Below, in pieces: positions 37,468-48,052 of a stretch of 64,000 nucleotides of DNA. Position numbers and translations under genes: made by a program. This DNA comes from Chloroflexota bacterium (GTDB taxonomy: Bacteria > Chloroflexota > Dehalococcoidia > JACPEP01). The DNA lies in contig JACPEP010000006.1 of the NCBI GenBank assembly GCA_016183425.1, forward strand, positions 1 through 64,000. Reading direction: 5' to 3'. Numbering within the stretch: the stretch's first letter is position 1; the number at the start of each line of letters is the position of its first letter. The notes under the pieces were generated by a model, which had not been told where the DNA came from, did no database searches, and saw only the letters and a list, made by a program, of their open reading frames with translations.

Positions 37468-38091
37468 TCACTTCCCCTTTATGGACTTTCTGACCAGCAA
37501 GAGCCCGTTGGTGGCTCCCGGCACCGCCCCCCGTACCAATAACAGGTTGCGCTGAGGCTCCACCTGAACTACCTTCAGCCCTTGCACGGTCACCCGACGG
37601 TGGCCCATGTGGCCCGCCATGCGCAGGCCCTTAAAGACCCGCCCCGGGGTGGTGGTGGAACCGATGGAGCCCGGCGCCCGATGGCGGTCCGACTGACCGT
37701 GGGTTTTGGGGCCACCGGCAAAATGGTGCCGCTTCACAGCCCCCGCAAAACCCCGCCCCTTGGAAACGCCGATGACATCCACCACGTCCCCTTCTTTGAA
37801 AATGCTCACATCTACCACCTGCCCCACCTCCACCGGGGTGGAGTCGGCCACGGGGAACTCTCTCAGGTGGCGGAAAAGACCCAGCTTCTTAAGATGACCT
37901 TTTAGAGGCGAGTTAAGCCTCTTGACGGGGTCAAAGGCCAACTGTACAGCATTGTAACCCTCTTTGGCCTCCCTCTTCACCTGGGCTACGACGCACGGTC
38001 CCGCCTCAATGGCGGTCACCGGCTCCACCAGCCCTTGAGGGGTGAAGACTTGGGTCATTCCTATCTTTCGGCCCATGAGACCGGAAATCAT
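37468..38091 (-). CDS. rplC: 50S ribosomal protein L3
   Basis: A ~207-residue L3 ([59 protein letters not shown]). Its extension reaches the peptidyl-transferase centre. I chose the ATG at 38091 with GGTGG upstream. A GTG four codons earlier would also work. It follows rpsJ by 27 bp. Confidence 0.94.
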   Translation of the reverse strand: MISGLMGRKIGMTQVFTPQGLVEPVTAIEAGPCVVAQVKREAKEGYNAVQLAFDPVKRLNSPLKGHLKKLGLFRHLREFPVADSTPVEVGQVVDVSIFKEGDVVDVIGVSKGRGFAGAVKRHHFAGGPKTHGQSDRHRAPGSIGSTTTPGRVFKGLRMAGHMGHRRVTVQGLKVVQVEPQRNLLLVRGAVPGATNGLLLVRKSIKGK

Positions 38092-38118
38092 GACATCCAC
38101 CACGCTACAATCTTCTCT

Positions 38119-38427
38119 CTATGTCTTTATCTCTATGTCCACCCCGGCGGGAAGGTTGAGCCGGGTCAGCATATCCACCGTCTTGGAGGTAGGCTCTACG
38201 ATGTCGATGAGGCGCTTGTGAATACGCATCTCGAACTGCTCTCGGGAGTCCTTATCGATGACGGGGGAGCGATTGACGCAGAACTTTTTTATCTTGGTGG
38301 GCAGAGGTACTGGCCCCACCACCGCCGCTCCGGCGCGCTCCGCCGCCTCCACGATCTGCCACGCCGACTGGTCCAGAATCCGATGGTCGAAGGCTTTCAA
38401 CCTGATGCGAATCTTCTGCTTAGCCAT
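38119..38427 (-). CDS. rpsJ: 30S ribosomal protein S10
   Basis: The 102-residue S10 ([54 protein letters not shown]) also acts with NusB in antitermination in model bacteria. It follows fusA directly (10 bp gap); tuf, often found here, is absent. Confidence 0.96.
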   Translation of the reverse strand: MAKQKIRIRLKAFDHRILDQSAWQIVEAAERAGAAVVGPVPLPTKIKKFCVNRSPVIDKDSREQFEMRIHKRLIDIVEPTSKTVDMLTRLNLPAGVDIEIKT

Positions 38428-38437
38428 CCCCGTCCTC

Positions 38438-40528
38438 CTATCCGGACCGCCTCAGTACGCCACCCCGCACCGCTACCGTCTCTTTCAGGGCCGGAGGCAC
38501 TTCTTGATAGCGATGGAACTCCATGGTGTGAGTGGCTCTACCCTGGCTCAGGGAGCGCAGACGGGTGCTGTAGCTGAACATCTCGGCCAAGGGGACATAG
38601 CCGTGAATGACCCGGTCGTTACCCCTGGTGGCGATGTTCTCAATCTGACCTCGGCGAGCGCTCAGGTCGCCCAGGATGTCCCCCAGAAACTCCTCAGGGG
38701 TCACCACCTCTATACGCATGATGGGTTCCAGGAGCACTCCTCCTGCCTGGAGGGCGGCGTTCTTGAAGGCAATAGAGGCGGCCAGCTTAAAAGCTATCTC
38801 CGAGGAGTCTACCTCATGGTAGCTGCCGTCGTAGAGTGAGACGGCGATGTCCACCATGGGGTATCCCGCCACCACTCCCCCCTCCACAGCCTCCCGAATG
38901 CCGGCCTCCACAGCGGGGATGAACTCTCTGGGCACCACTCCACCTTGAATACGGTTATGGAACTGGAATCCTGCCCCCGGCTCCAGGGGCTCCAATCGGA
39001 GCCATACATGGCCATATTGGCCCCGCCCCCCCGACTGTCGAATGAAGCGTCCCTCAGCCTTGGCGGGACGGGTTATGGTCTCCTTGTAGGCCACCTGGGG
39101 CTTGCCCACCTTGGCCTCCACCTTGAACTCCCGCAGCATACGCTCCACCACCACCTCCAGATGGAGTTCCCCCATGCCGGAGATGATGGTTTGGCCCGTA
39201 TCCGGGTCGTAGCGGGTCTTAAAAGTCGGGTCCTCCTCGGCCATCTTGGCCAAGGTGAGGTTGATGCGATCCTGGTCGTCTTTGGTCCGGGGCTCTATGG
39301 CCACCGAGGCCACGGGCTCCGGGAAGTGGATGGTCTCCAGGATGACGGGGTTATCGGGGTCACACAGGGTGTCGCCGGTAGCTACCTTCTTCAATCCCAC
39401 GGCGGCGGCGATACCGCCGGCATAGACCTGGGAAACATCCTCCCGGTGGTTGGCGTGCATCTGAAGGAGTCGCCCGATGCGCTCCTTATGGCCTTGGGTG
39501 GCGTTGAGTACGCTGACGCCGCTGCCCACCACCCCGGAGTAGACTCGAAAATAGGCCAGCTTCCCTACAAAGGGGTCGGCCACGATCTTGAAGGCCAGAG
39601 CGGCCAGGGGGGTGTCGTCCCTGGCCTCCCGAGCCAGCTCGGCGCCTGTGGTGGGGTGAGTGCCCCGTACCGGTGGGATGTCCAAGGGTGAGGGTAGATA
39701 GTCCACTACGGCATCCAACACGTTGTGGATGCCCTTGTTGCGCAGGGCACTGCCGCAGAGGACGGGCACTAGCTTGCCCTTCAAGGTGGCGGCGCGAAGG
39801 CCGTTCCGTAGCTCCTGGGCCGATATCGCCTCCCCCTCTAGATAGCGGGCGGTGAGGAGGTCATCCCCTTCCACGATCTTCTCCACCAGGATCTCCCGAT
39901 GCTTTTCCACCGTGCTCTGATATTGATCCGGAATCGGTGACGACAGGGGCGCGGCGTCCCGGTCGTCTCCATAAACCAGCGCTTTTTCTTCGATGAGATC
40001 GATGATTCCCCGAAAATCGTTTTCCACGCCCAGGGGAAGCTGTATCGGCACTGCATCTGCCTCCAGGCGCTGCCGAATCATGTCCACGGTGCGCCAGAGA
40101 TCAGCCCCGGTGCGGTCCATCTTGTTGACAAAGCAGATACGAGGCACCCGATAGCGGTTGGCCTGATGCCACACCGTCTCCGATTGAGCCTCCACCCCCG
40201 CCACGGCGTCGAAGACTACCACACCGCCATCCAGCACCCGCAGGCTGCGTTCCACCTCCACCGTGAAGTCCACGTGGCCCGGGGTGTCGATGATGTTTAT
40301 GTGGTGGTCCCGCCAATGGCAGGTGGTGGCGGCGGCGGTAATGGTAATCCCGCGCTCCCGTTCCAGCTCCATCCAGTCCATCACCGTGGTGCCGTAGTGA
40401 ACCTCTCCCATTTTGTAGGTTCGGCCAGTGTAATACAGAATGCGCTCGGTGACGGTAGTCTTCCCAGCGTCGATGTGAGCAATTATTCCGATGTTTCTGA
40501 TCCGCTCTAGCGGACACTCCCGTGCCAT
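38438..40528 (-). CDS. fusA: Elongation factor G
   Basis: EF-G drives translocation on the ribosome using GTP. The 696-residue protein has the G1 motif [40 protein letters not shown] and five domains in the usual order, with the domain IV segment GGRGQYGHV. It is preceded by rpsG (41 bp) and followed directly by rpsJ without tuf. Confidence 0.97.
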   Translation of the reverse strand: MARECPLERIRNIGIIAHIDAGKTTVTERILYYTGRTYKMGEVHYGTTVMDWMELERERGITITAAATTCHWRDHHINIIDTPGHVDFTVEVERSLRVLDGGVVVFDAVAGVEAQSETVWHQANRYRVPRICFVNKMDRTGADLWRTVDMIRQRLEADAVPIQLPLGVENDFRGIIDLIEEKALVYGDDRDAAPLSSPIPDQYQSTVEKHREILVEKIVEGDDLLTARYLEGEAISAQELRNGLRAATLKGKLVPVLCGSALRNKGIHNVLDAVVDYLPSPLDIPPVRGTHPTTGAELAREARDDTPLAALAFKIVADPFVGKLAYFRVYSGVVGSGVSVLNATQGHKERIGRLLQMHANHREDVSQVYAGGIAAAVGLKKVATGDTLCDPDNPVILETIHFPEPVASVAIEPRTKDDQDRINLTLAKMAEEDPTFKTRYDPDTGQTIISGMGELHLEVVVERMLREFKVEAKVGKPQVAYKETITRPAKAEGRFIRQSGGRGQYGHVWLRLEPLEPGAGFQFHNRIQGGVVPREFIPAVEAGIREAVEGGVVAGYPMVDIAVSLYDGSYHEVDSSEIAFKLAASIAFKNAALQAGGVLLEPIMRIEVVTPEEFLGDILGDLSARRGQIENIATRGNDRVIHGYVPLAEMFSYSTRLRSLSQGRATHTMEFHRYQEVPPALKETVAVRGGVLRRSG

Positions 40529-40569
40529 TGTTGTTCCTTACGTACCTCAGCAGTAACAGTGTGGCCATG

Positions 40570-41040
40570 CTACCATCGGTAGTGAACAAAGGCCTTGTTG
40601 GCCTCGGCCATACGATGGGTATCTTCCCGCTTTTTAACCGTGGCCCCCTGACCGTTGTAGGCGTCCATGAGCTCGGCGGCCAGCTTCTCCGCCATGGACT
40701 TGCCCGCTCGGCCTCGGGCCGACTGCACCAGCCACCTCAAGGCGAGGGCGGTGCGTCTCTCCTCCCGGATTTCCACGGGCACCTGGTAGGTAGCTCCGCC
40801 CACTCGCCTGGGCTTCACCTCCAAGATGGGGGTGGCGTTCCTCACCGCCCTATCGAAGACCTCCAGGGGGTCTTTGGTCAGCTTTTCTTCCACCCATCCC
40901 AGGGCATTGTAGACGATGCTCTGGGCGAGGCTCTTTTTGCCACCGATCATCATCTTATTGATGAAGCGAGCCAGCAAGACACTGTTATATTTGGGGTCGG
41001 GCGGGGTCTCCCGCCGAACTACCTTACCCCGTCGAGGCAT
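40570..41040 (-). CDS. rpsG: 30S ribosomal protein S7
   Basis: A 156-residue S7 that nucleates 30S head assembly ([75 protein letters not shown]). It lies 63 bp after rpsL and 41 bp before fusA. Confidence 0.96.
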   Translation of the reverse strand: MPRRGKVVRRETPPDPKYNSVLLARFINKMMIGGKKSLAQSIVYNALGWVEEKLTKDPLEVFDRAVRNATPILEVKPRRVGGATYQVPVEIREERRTALALRWLVQSARGRAGKSMAEKLAAELMDAYNGQGATVKKREDTHRMAEANKAFVHYRW

Positions 41041-41103
41041 AATACAATCCCTCTTTTATCATAACTGAGATCGCGAAAGAGAAATCCAGCGAACCCTTAT
41101 TGC

Positions 41104-41523
41104 CTAAGGAGTTTTTCCCCGTTTGGCACCGTATTTGCTTCGGCTCTGATGGCGGTCTTTAACGCCGGTAGTATCCATGGTTCCTCGGATAATGTGGTAG
41201 CGGACGCCGGGCAGGTCTTTGACCCTCCCCCCCCGGATAAGAACTACTGAGTGTTCCTGGAGGGTATGTCCCTCACCTGGTATGTAGGCTGTTACCTCCA
41301 TCCCGTTGGTAAGACGCACCCGGGCTATCTTGCGCAGGGCGGAGTTGGGCTTTTTGGGGGTCATCGTCCTTACTTGGGTGCATACTCCCCGTTTTTGGGG
41401 CGAAGGCGTCCCTCGCGTCAGCCTATTTTTCAGCGAGTTATAAGAAAAGCGCAGTGCGGGCGCCTTTACCTTCTTTTGGACCCCTACCCTTCCCTTGCGA
41501 ATGAGCTGATTTACTGTTGGCAT
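41104..41523 (-). CDS. rpsL: 30S ribosomal protein S12
   Basis: S12 monitors codon-anticodon pairing. The 139-residue protein is ~15 residues longer than the usual 124. The extra residues lie in the N-terminal segment between [10 protein letters not shown] and SPQKRGVC. The functional loops are intact ([17 protein letters not shown] and [14 protein letters not shown]), including the lysines where streptomycin-resistance mutations arise. It is the first gene of the superoperon, behind a ~175-base leader. Confidence 0.96.
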   Translation of the reverse strand: MPTVNQLIRKGRVGVQKKVKAPALRFSYNSLKNRLTRGTPSPQKRGVCTQVRTMTPKKPNSALRKIARVRLTNGMEVTAYIPGEGHTLQEHSVVLIRGGRVKDLPGVRYHIIRGTMDTTGVKDRHQSRSKYGAKRGKTP

Positions 41524-41705
41524 GACTCTAACCTGGTTTGCCCCCTTACGATTTTATTTTCTTTTCCTCAGAACACAATGAAAGGTCGAAAGCCCTTTTC
41601 CTGAACCTTTGCGACGATACTCTAACGAGGAAACCATCGCCGCCGGTGATCACGTCGCGGTCTTCCGACCCACGAGGCTGTTCTTTCTCGCCTGGTTGGT
41701 GATTC

Positions 41706-41734
41706 AGTCTAGCATCTTTAGTGCCCTCTGTCAA
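41706..41734 (-). promoter_or_regulatory. Sigma70-type promoter of the rpsL superoperon
   Basis: On the minus strand TTGACA (41734-41729, perfect -35) and TAGACT (41711-41706) have the ideal 17-bp spacer. Transcription would start near 41699, giving a leader of about 175 bases to rpsL. It points away from the riboswitch promoter 28 bp further right. Confidence 0.8.
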
Positions 41735-41761
41735 TACTTTTGTGGTTGAGCCCAAAAGGCC

Positions 41762-41790
41762 TTGACATGGCAGTCCATCGATGGTAGCGT
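41762..41790 (+). promoter_or_regulatory. Candidate promoter of the c-di-AMP riboswitch operon
   Basis: TTGACA (41762-41767) and TAGCGT (41785-41790) are 17 bp apart; the -35 is perfect, the -10 moderate. Transcription would start near 41797 and run into the riboswitch. Its -35 element is the left arm of an interrupted dyad (right arm TGTCAA at 41792-41797, core CCATCGATGG at 41775-41784), all centred at the same point. The dyad may be an operator. Confidence 0.55.
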
Positions 41791-41855
41791 GTGTCAACAG
41801 AAGGCAGTTGGGACAGGAGGTGAATCAAATAAGGCTCTTCGGCCGAAGATAATTT

Positions 41856-41989
41856 AAGACAGCCGAATTCCCAAAAGGAAACGGGGGATCCGTATGGGGG
41901 GTGAATTCTCCGCCGTAGGCGGAGGTAGGGTATCTCTTTCAGCCCGAACCCGTCAGCTAACCTCGTAGGCATTTGAAGGAGGGCGTGGC
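41856..41989 (+). promoter_or_regulatory. ydaO/yuaA-type cyclic-di-AMP riboswitch
   Basis: The plus strand contains the conserved blocks of this aptamer in order: GCCGAATTC (41862), GGGGGATCCG, GGGGTGAAT, a variable hairpin (TCTCCGCC-GTA-GGCGGAGG), then GTAGGGTATC...AGCCCGAACCCG, TCAGCTAACCTCG and TAGGC with a trailing GAAGGAGG. This matches the Thermoanaerobacter tengcongensis ydaO aptamer block for block as I remember it. Such RNAs bind c-di-AMP and usually switch expression off by forming a terminator. An intrinsic terminator starts 7 bp downstream. The regulated genes are two small ORFs of unknown function. A preceding palindrome (cttcggccgaag) may take part in switching. Confidence 0.93.
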
Positions 41990-41995
41990 ATTTTC

Positions 41996-42031
41996 AGGAG
42001 CCAGAGGCTACCCTCTGGCTCCTTTCTGTCT
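41996..42031 (+). terminator. Riboswitch-linked intrinsic terminator
   Basis: A 12-bp stem (41996-42007 with 42012-42023, AGGAGCCAGAGG/CCTCTGGCTCCT, loop CTAC) is followed by TTCTGTCT. It starts just after the riboswitch and before the first regulated gene (42089), so it is the likely expression platform. Confidence 0.85.
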
Positions 42032-42088
42032 CGACACAGGAATGCTGAGATAGGATGCCCGCTGGCCAATCTGGTCAAGGAGGACAAT

Positions 42089-42271
42089 ATGTGGTGGCCG
42101 AAGTTATGTCCTTACTGCGGTGGCGATCTTTACTCGCAGTGGGGAGGGGAGAGACGGATCGTTAGTTGTATTCAGTGCAGCCGCGGATTGTCTTGGCAGC
42201 AGATGAGGGAACTCGTCGAGGCGCTGAAAGAGGCGTCCCTTTCTAGCGACGAAAGAGGGAGGCGAAGGTGA
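42089..42271 (+). CDS. Small zinc-ribbon protein under c-di-AMP riboswitch control
   Basis: A 60-residue protein with two Cys pairs (CPYCGG at residues 7-12; SCIQCSRG near residues 26-33), the pattern of a zinc ribbon, then a helical segment (QQMRELVEALKEA). It has a strong ribosome-binding site (GGAGG). It ends in a GTGA overlap with the next gene, so both are made together. Nothing in the sequence shows its target. Likely a nucleic-acid- or protein-binding adaptor; this is an inference from the ribbon alone. Confidence 0.75.
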   Translation: MWWPKLCPYCGGDLYSQWGGERRIVSCIQCSRGLSWQQMRELVEALKEASLSSDERGRRR

Positions 42272-42531
42272 AGACTTCCATCCAAGTCCACTCTCTGCCA
42301 TCACAGAATGGAAAAGGCCCGATTCTCCTTCTGCGTAACGGCCGGCCGGTGGCCATTCTTTCTGAAGGGGACCCCTTACGCCGGACCCTTACACTCTCCC
42401 TGAGAGAGCTCAGGGCTGTTGTGGCGGCCTTCCCTCACATCATGAAAGAGCAACCCCGGGTGAAAAGAATCATGGAGGCTCTTATACAGCTTCGGGAAGA
42501 GGAGGCGCGAGCCGTTAACGCCCCGGGCTAG
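42268..42531 (+). CDS. Hypothetical 87-residue protein, coupled to the zinc-ribbon gene
   Basis: An 87-residue soluble protein that starts with GTG overlapping the previous stop (GTGA). The first half looks like a beta-rich module (PILLLRNGRPVAILSEGD), the second half is helical and ends acidic (VKRIMEALIQLREEEARAV). I do not recognise the family. It is the second and last gene after the c-di-AMP riboswitch and is convergent with the rmlC-like gene, the two stops being one base apart. A role in c-di-AMP-regulated osmotic or cell-wall physiology would fit other ydaO genes but is unsupported by the protein itself. Confidence 0.65.
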   Translation: MKTSIQVHSLPSQNGKGPILLLRNGRPVAILSEGDPLRRTLTLSLRELRAVVAAFPHIMKEQPRVKRIMEALIQLREEEARAVNAPG

Positions 42532-42532
42532 G

Positions 42533-42988
42533 CTATCGGTTTTTCAGTGCCCAGTCGTAAGGGATGTCCGGCGAGTCCCAGGGGAGGCGATACTCGTCGG
42601 GCTGGGCCGGGTTGTAGGGGCGGGTGGGGAAGTTCAGAAGCAGCGACGGTTCTAACCCGATGGTCTTGTAACCGTGGATGACGAGGACGGGTATTTTTAG
42701 CAGAATAGGATTGTTCTCCCCCAGGAAGTACTCTTCCACCTGGCCCCGGGTGGGGGAATCTTCTCGAGGGTCGTAGAGGACCACCTTCACCATACCCTTG
42801 ACGGCGGCGAAGATGTCGTCCTGGAGCTTGTGGTAGTGCCAGGCCCGCACCACGCCGGGGTAGTTCATAGCTATGTAGCACTGCCCGAAGGTCTCGAAGA
42901 TGGCATCGTCCCTTCGCACTAGCTCCATGAGGTAGCCCCGCTCGTCGGCGTGGCGGGTAAGGTGTTTAATCTGGACGCCCTGGATCAT
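42533..42988 (-). CDS. RmlC-like cupin (dTDP-4-dehydrorhamnose 3,5-epimerase-related)
   Basis: A 151-residue RmlC-type cupin: DERGYLMELVR near the N-terminus, then AWHYHKLQDDIFAAVKGMVKVVLYD and VIHGYKTIG. The classical enzyme epimerises the C3 and C5 positions of dTDP-4-keto-6-deoxyglucose for rhamnose synthesis, and is ~180 residues; this one is shorter, so related sugar-nucleotide isomerases are possible. The ATG at 42988 has AGGAG at a proper distance; an upstream GTG only overlaps it. No other sugar-nucleotide genes are near. Confidence 0.8.
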   Translation of the reverse strand: MIQGVQIKHLTRHADERGYLMELVRRDDAIFETFGQCYIAMNYPGVVRAWHYHKLQDDIFAAVKGMVKVVLYDPREDSPTRGQVEEYFLGENNPILLKIPVLVIHGYKTIGLEPSLLLNFPTRPYNPAQPDEYRLPWDSPDIPYDWALKNR

Positions 42989-43001
42989 GAGCACTCCTAT
43001 T

Positions 43002-43562
43002 CTACAAAAGCAGCTTTTCTCTCAGTTCATTGAGAGCCTCGGACACTTCCGCCTCACTGAAATGTGGTTTGAGTTTACGAACTCGGTCTATCACTGTCTC
43101 ACTGTTGTCCGCCTGCCCTTGAGCTTTTAGTAATTTGTGCATAAAATGCACCGTGCCAATAAGCTCAATACCTCTAGCATCCCGGCTGCCCACAAGCTCC
43201 AAGAGCTCGGTTACGCGGTCTTCGTAAGTCCTCCACGTTTGATTGTTTTTATTTTTTTCGATCAAGTCTAAAAATTCACTCACTTTATCGCCTGGATTTA
43301 TGAGATGGCCGTAGGACCCATGGCTCTGAACCATTTCGACCTTGACGGTGTCCCAAGACTTGAGGATATTCAGAGTGCCCCAAAGCTCCTCCGAATAGGG
43401 GCCAAAATAGTGCATCTTAAAGTTGTATCCTAAGGGCACCCTTTTGGCCTCCTGGAGTAGGTAGACCAGCTTTTGCACGTGGGCATGGAACAATTTAAAC
43501 TGTCTCTCTTGGGCGGCTTTCAAAAGAAGAATAATCACACCCAATCTTTCAAGCGTCTCCAT
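43002..43562 (-). CDS. YwgA-like/Panacea-like helical protein paired with an HD hydrolase
   Basis: A 186-residue protein with the pattern VQKLVYLLQEAKRVPLGYNFKMHYFGPYSEELW, resembling YwgA and more distantly the DUF4065/Panacea fold. The ATG at 43562 is used (GGGAG 9 bases upstream); it begins four bases after the HD gene stop. In Bacillus subtilis, from memory, ywgA is next to ywfO, an HD phosphohydrolase, and the same pairing appears here. Function unknown, possibly an accessory or inhibitor of the HD enzyme. Confidence 0.7.
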   Translation of the reverse strand: METLERLGVIILLLKAAQERQFKLFHAHVQKLVYLLQEAKRVPLGYNFKMHYFGPYSEELWGTLNILKSWDTVKVEMVQSHGSYGHLINPGDKVSEFLDLIEKNKNNQTWRTYEDRVTELLELVGSRDARGIELIGTVHFMHKLLKAQGQADNSETVIDRVRKLKPHFSEAEVSEALNELREKLLL

Positions 43563-43566
43563 GCTC

Positions 43567-44793
43567 CTATCTCCCTTGTCCTCTTTTTTCCCAGAATTCT
43601 TTGCACTCCGTCTCGACATTGTCTCGTATGCTTAGGTCTGCGTAGACACGACGTGTGTCCACCTTATCAAGATTTTGCAAAATTGATGACCTCTTTATAA
43701 AAATGCTAGGGGCGCTGTAGTTATAGGGATCCATAGAGGCTTTATCATCAATGTATATGTTATCGTTGTAGGCGTTATTATTTTCTAACTTTTCCATTAG
43801 CCAAGCAAACCTCTCCAATTCAAAATCTTTGGGATGGTCTGATGTGAGAAAGGCTTCTCGGAAGTGCTTCCGTTTGAGAAGACGATCATGATGCACTGTG
43901 TCTGATTGGTCGGTGAGTAGCCCCAAGACCTTAAAATCATCCCATTGGAGAAAGTCGTCCATCGACGATGGGTAGGTTCCGTCTTGCAGGTGATCTCTGA
44001 GAAATTCGGTTAAATGTCTGTCCAGAATCCGGCGAGTTTTGTGGAAATATACCTGAAGAAACATCCAGTAGCGAGCAATATAGAGCGCTTCGGCTGCGTG
44101 AACTCCTCCCTCTTCTATAGCTATCTGTGGAACTTCTTGTTCGCCTTCCTCCGTCGGCATCTTCCGAACCACTAGAGTTTGTAGAAGCCTGGGGTAGTCG
44201 AATTTTCCATAGATAACTCCGAGATGATATGAATCTCGCAACAGGTAGTCTATTCGGTCTGCCCCCAGTTCGCCGGTTAACAAATCACTCAGGAAATCGT
44301 GCTCGGGTTCGGTTGTTTTACCAGTCGCTATAGCAGCCACGTCTCTTGGGTCCAACCCGACATCTTGGATTTTCTGAGCTATTTCATCCAGATTTGTTAT
44401 TACCTCACGAGTATAGTCCTCGTGCTTATATCTATCTCCGCTTTCGATAGGCATCAGACTCTCGGAGGAATGGGAAAAGGGCGCATGACCTATATCATGC
44501 AGGAGGGCTGCCAACCGGACGAGCCGGCGGTAGCTCTTAATTTTTTCATCCTTATTCCATCCGAGTTCCTCAGAGTACGACTTCACCAGATGATCAAATA
44601 TCTCGCTCACCACTTGTAGCGTACCCAATGAATGCTCAAAACGGGTGTGATTAGCTGAAGGATAAACCAAGTATGTAGTTCCTAACTGCCTAATATTTCT
44701 TAGGCGCTGGAACGGCCTAGAGTCCACAATGCTCATCTCGTGATCTTCTAACGTTATGAAGCCGTGAATGGGCTCTCTAAATTCGTAGTACAT
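43567..44793 (-). CDS. HD-domain phosphohydrolase (YwfO/dNTPase-like)
   Basis: The 408-residue protein has an HD active site: NHTRFEHSLG (His near residue 55), ALLHDIGHAPFSHSSE (His-Asp near residue 100), then GADRIDYLLRD. The N-terminal DPIHGFITLEDHEMSIVD-like motif (EPIHGFITL) is typical of the SAMHD1/dGTPase-like YwfO group, which hydrolyses deoxynucleoside triphosphates. The gene is AT-richer than gyrB next to it. It begins the two-gene operon with the YwgA-like gene and has its own candidate promoter. Confidence 0.88.
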   Translation of the reverse strand: MYYEFREPIHGFITLEDHEMSIVDSRPFQRLRNIRQLGTTYLVYPSANHTRFEHSLGTLQVVSEIFDHLVKSYSEELGWNKDEKIKSYRRLVRLAALLHDIGHAPFSHSSESLMPIESGDRYKHEDYTREVITNLDEIAQKIQDVGLDPRDVAAIATGKTTEPEHDFLSDLLTGELGADRIDYLLRDSYHLGVIYGKFDYPRLLQTLVVRKMPTEEGEQEVPQIAIEEGGVHAAEALYIARYWMFLQVYFHKTRRILDRHLTEFLRDHLQDGTYPSSMDDFLQWDDFKVLGLLTDQSDTVHHDRLLKRKHFREAFLTSDHPKDFELERFAWLMEKLENNNAYNDNIYIDDKASMDPYNYSAPSIFIKRSSILQNLDKVDTRRVYADLSIRDNVETECKEFWEKRGQGR

Positions 44794-44806
44794 CTGTTCT
44801 TTAGAC

Positions 44807-44834
44807 AGAATAACACTTGGCCGTCAAATGTCAA
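44807..44834 (-). promoter_or_regulatory. Candidate promoter of the HD/YwgA pair
   Basis: On the minus strand TTGACA (44834-44829) and TATTCT (44812-44807) are 16 bp apart: perfect -35, reasonable -10. Transcription would begin near the ATG at 44793 with a very short leader (about 10 bases). Confidence 0.6.
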
Positions 44835-44869
44835 GACCTTTTTGGATAGCGCTGAATAACAAGCGACCT

Positions 44870-44987
44870 CACCCCCTATTCCCCTCTCCTGAAAGGAGAG
44901 GGGAATGAAATTAGAGCTGGGGGACACCCCCAGACCCCCGTCAAAGGGGGCTTTGCCCCCTTGTAATCCCCGCTATTAAACAGTCTC
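44870..44987. repeat. Dispersed G/C-run hairpin repeat (copy B), with TTAAACAGTCTC end
   Basis: It repeats the arrangement of 4359-4452: a 10-bp stem (44881-44890 with 44894-44903), GGGGGACACCCCC (44919-44931), then GACCCCCGTC...GGGGGCTTTGCCCCC. Its right end, TTAAACAGTCTC (44976-44987), equals the terminal repeat of the MITE-like element at 7312-7475. It lies between gyrB and the HD gene promoter. Confidence 0.7.
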
Positions 44988-45010
44988 TCGGGGGACGTTT
45001 TTATGGATTT

Positions 45011-47841
<2,831 letters not shown>

Positions 47842-47865
47842 AAAGCCACGGCCTCCTACGGCCCT

Positions 47866-47894
47866 ATTGTAGCATCTTTTAGGGGTGTTGGGAA
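47866..47894 (-). promoter_or_regulatory. Candidate promoter of the membrane protein-gyrB operon
   Basis: On the minus strand TTCCCA (47894-47889) and TACAAT (47871-47866) are 17 bp apart. The -10 is strong, the -35 matches 4 of 6. It lies 25 bp upstream of the TTG start of the membrane protein gene. Confidence 0.5.
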
Positions 47895-47939
47895 TATATC
47901 CCCGGAGTTTTGGGGTTATTTGCGGGCGTCTGGGCTGCG

Positions 47940-48052
47940 GTCAGGGCATCAAACGTTGGTAGATGGCAATCCAACTCATGGTGGATTCCGGCTTCCGCTG
48001 GAATGACGCTTTTAAGTCAGGGCATCAAACGTTGGTAGATGGCATCCAACTC
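47940..48052. repeat. Duplicated parB 3' end around a short hairpin insert
   Basis: Bases 48016-48052 are the end of parB (stop codon at 48017-48019). The same sequence recurs at 47940-47977 with a single inserted A. Between them (47978-48015) is a 38-bp insert including ggattccggcttccgctggaatgacg, a short inverted-repeat style seen in many intergenic regions. The outer copy is no longer in a usable reading frame. Like the guaA case, a gene tail has been copied downstream. Confidence 0.85.
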
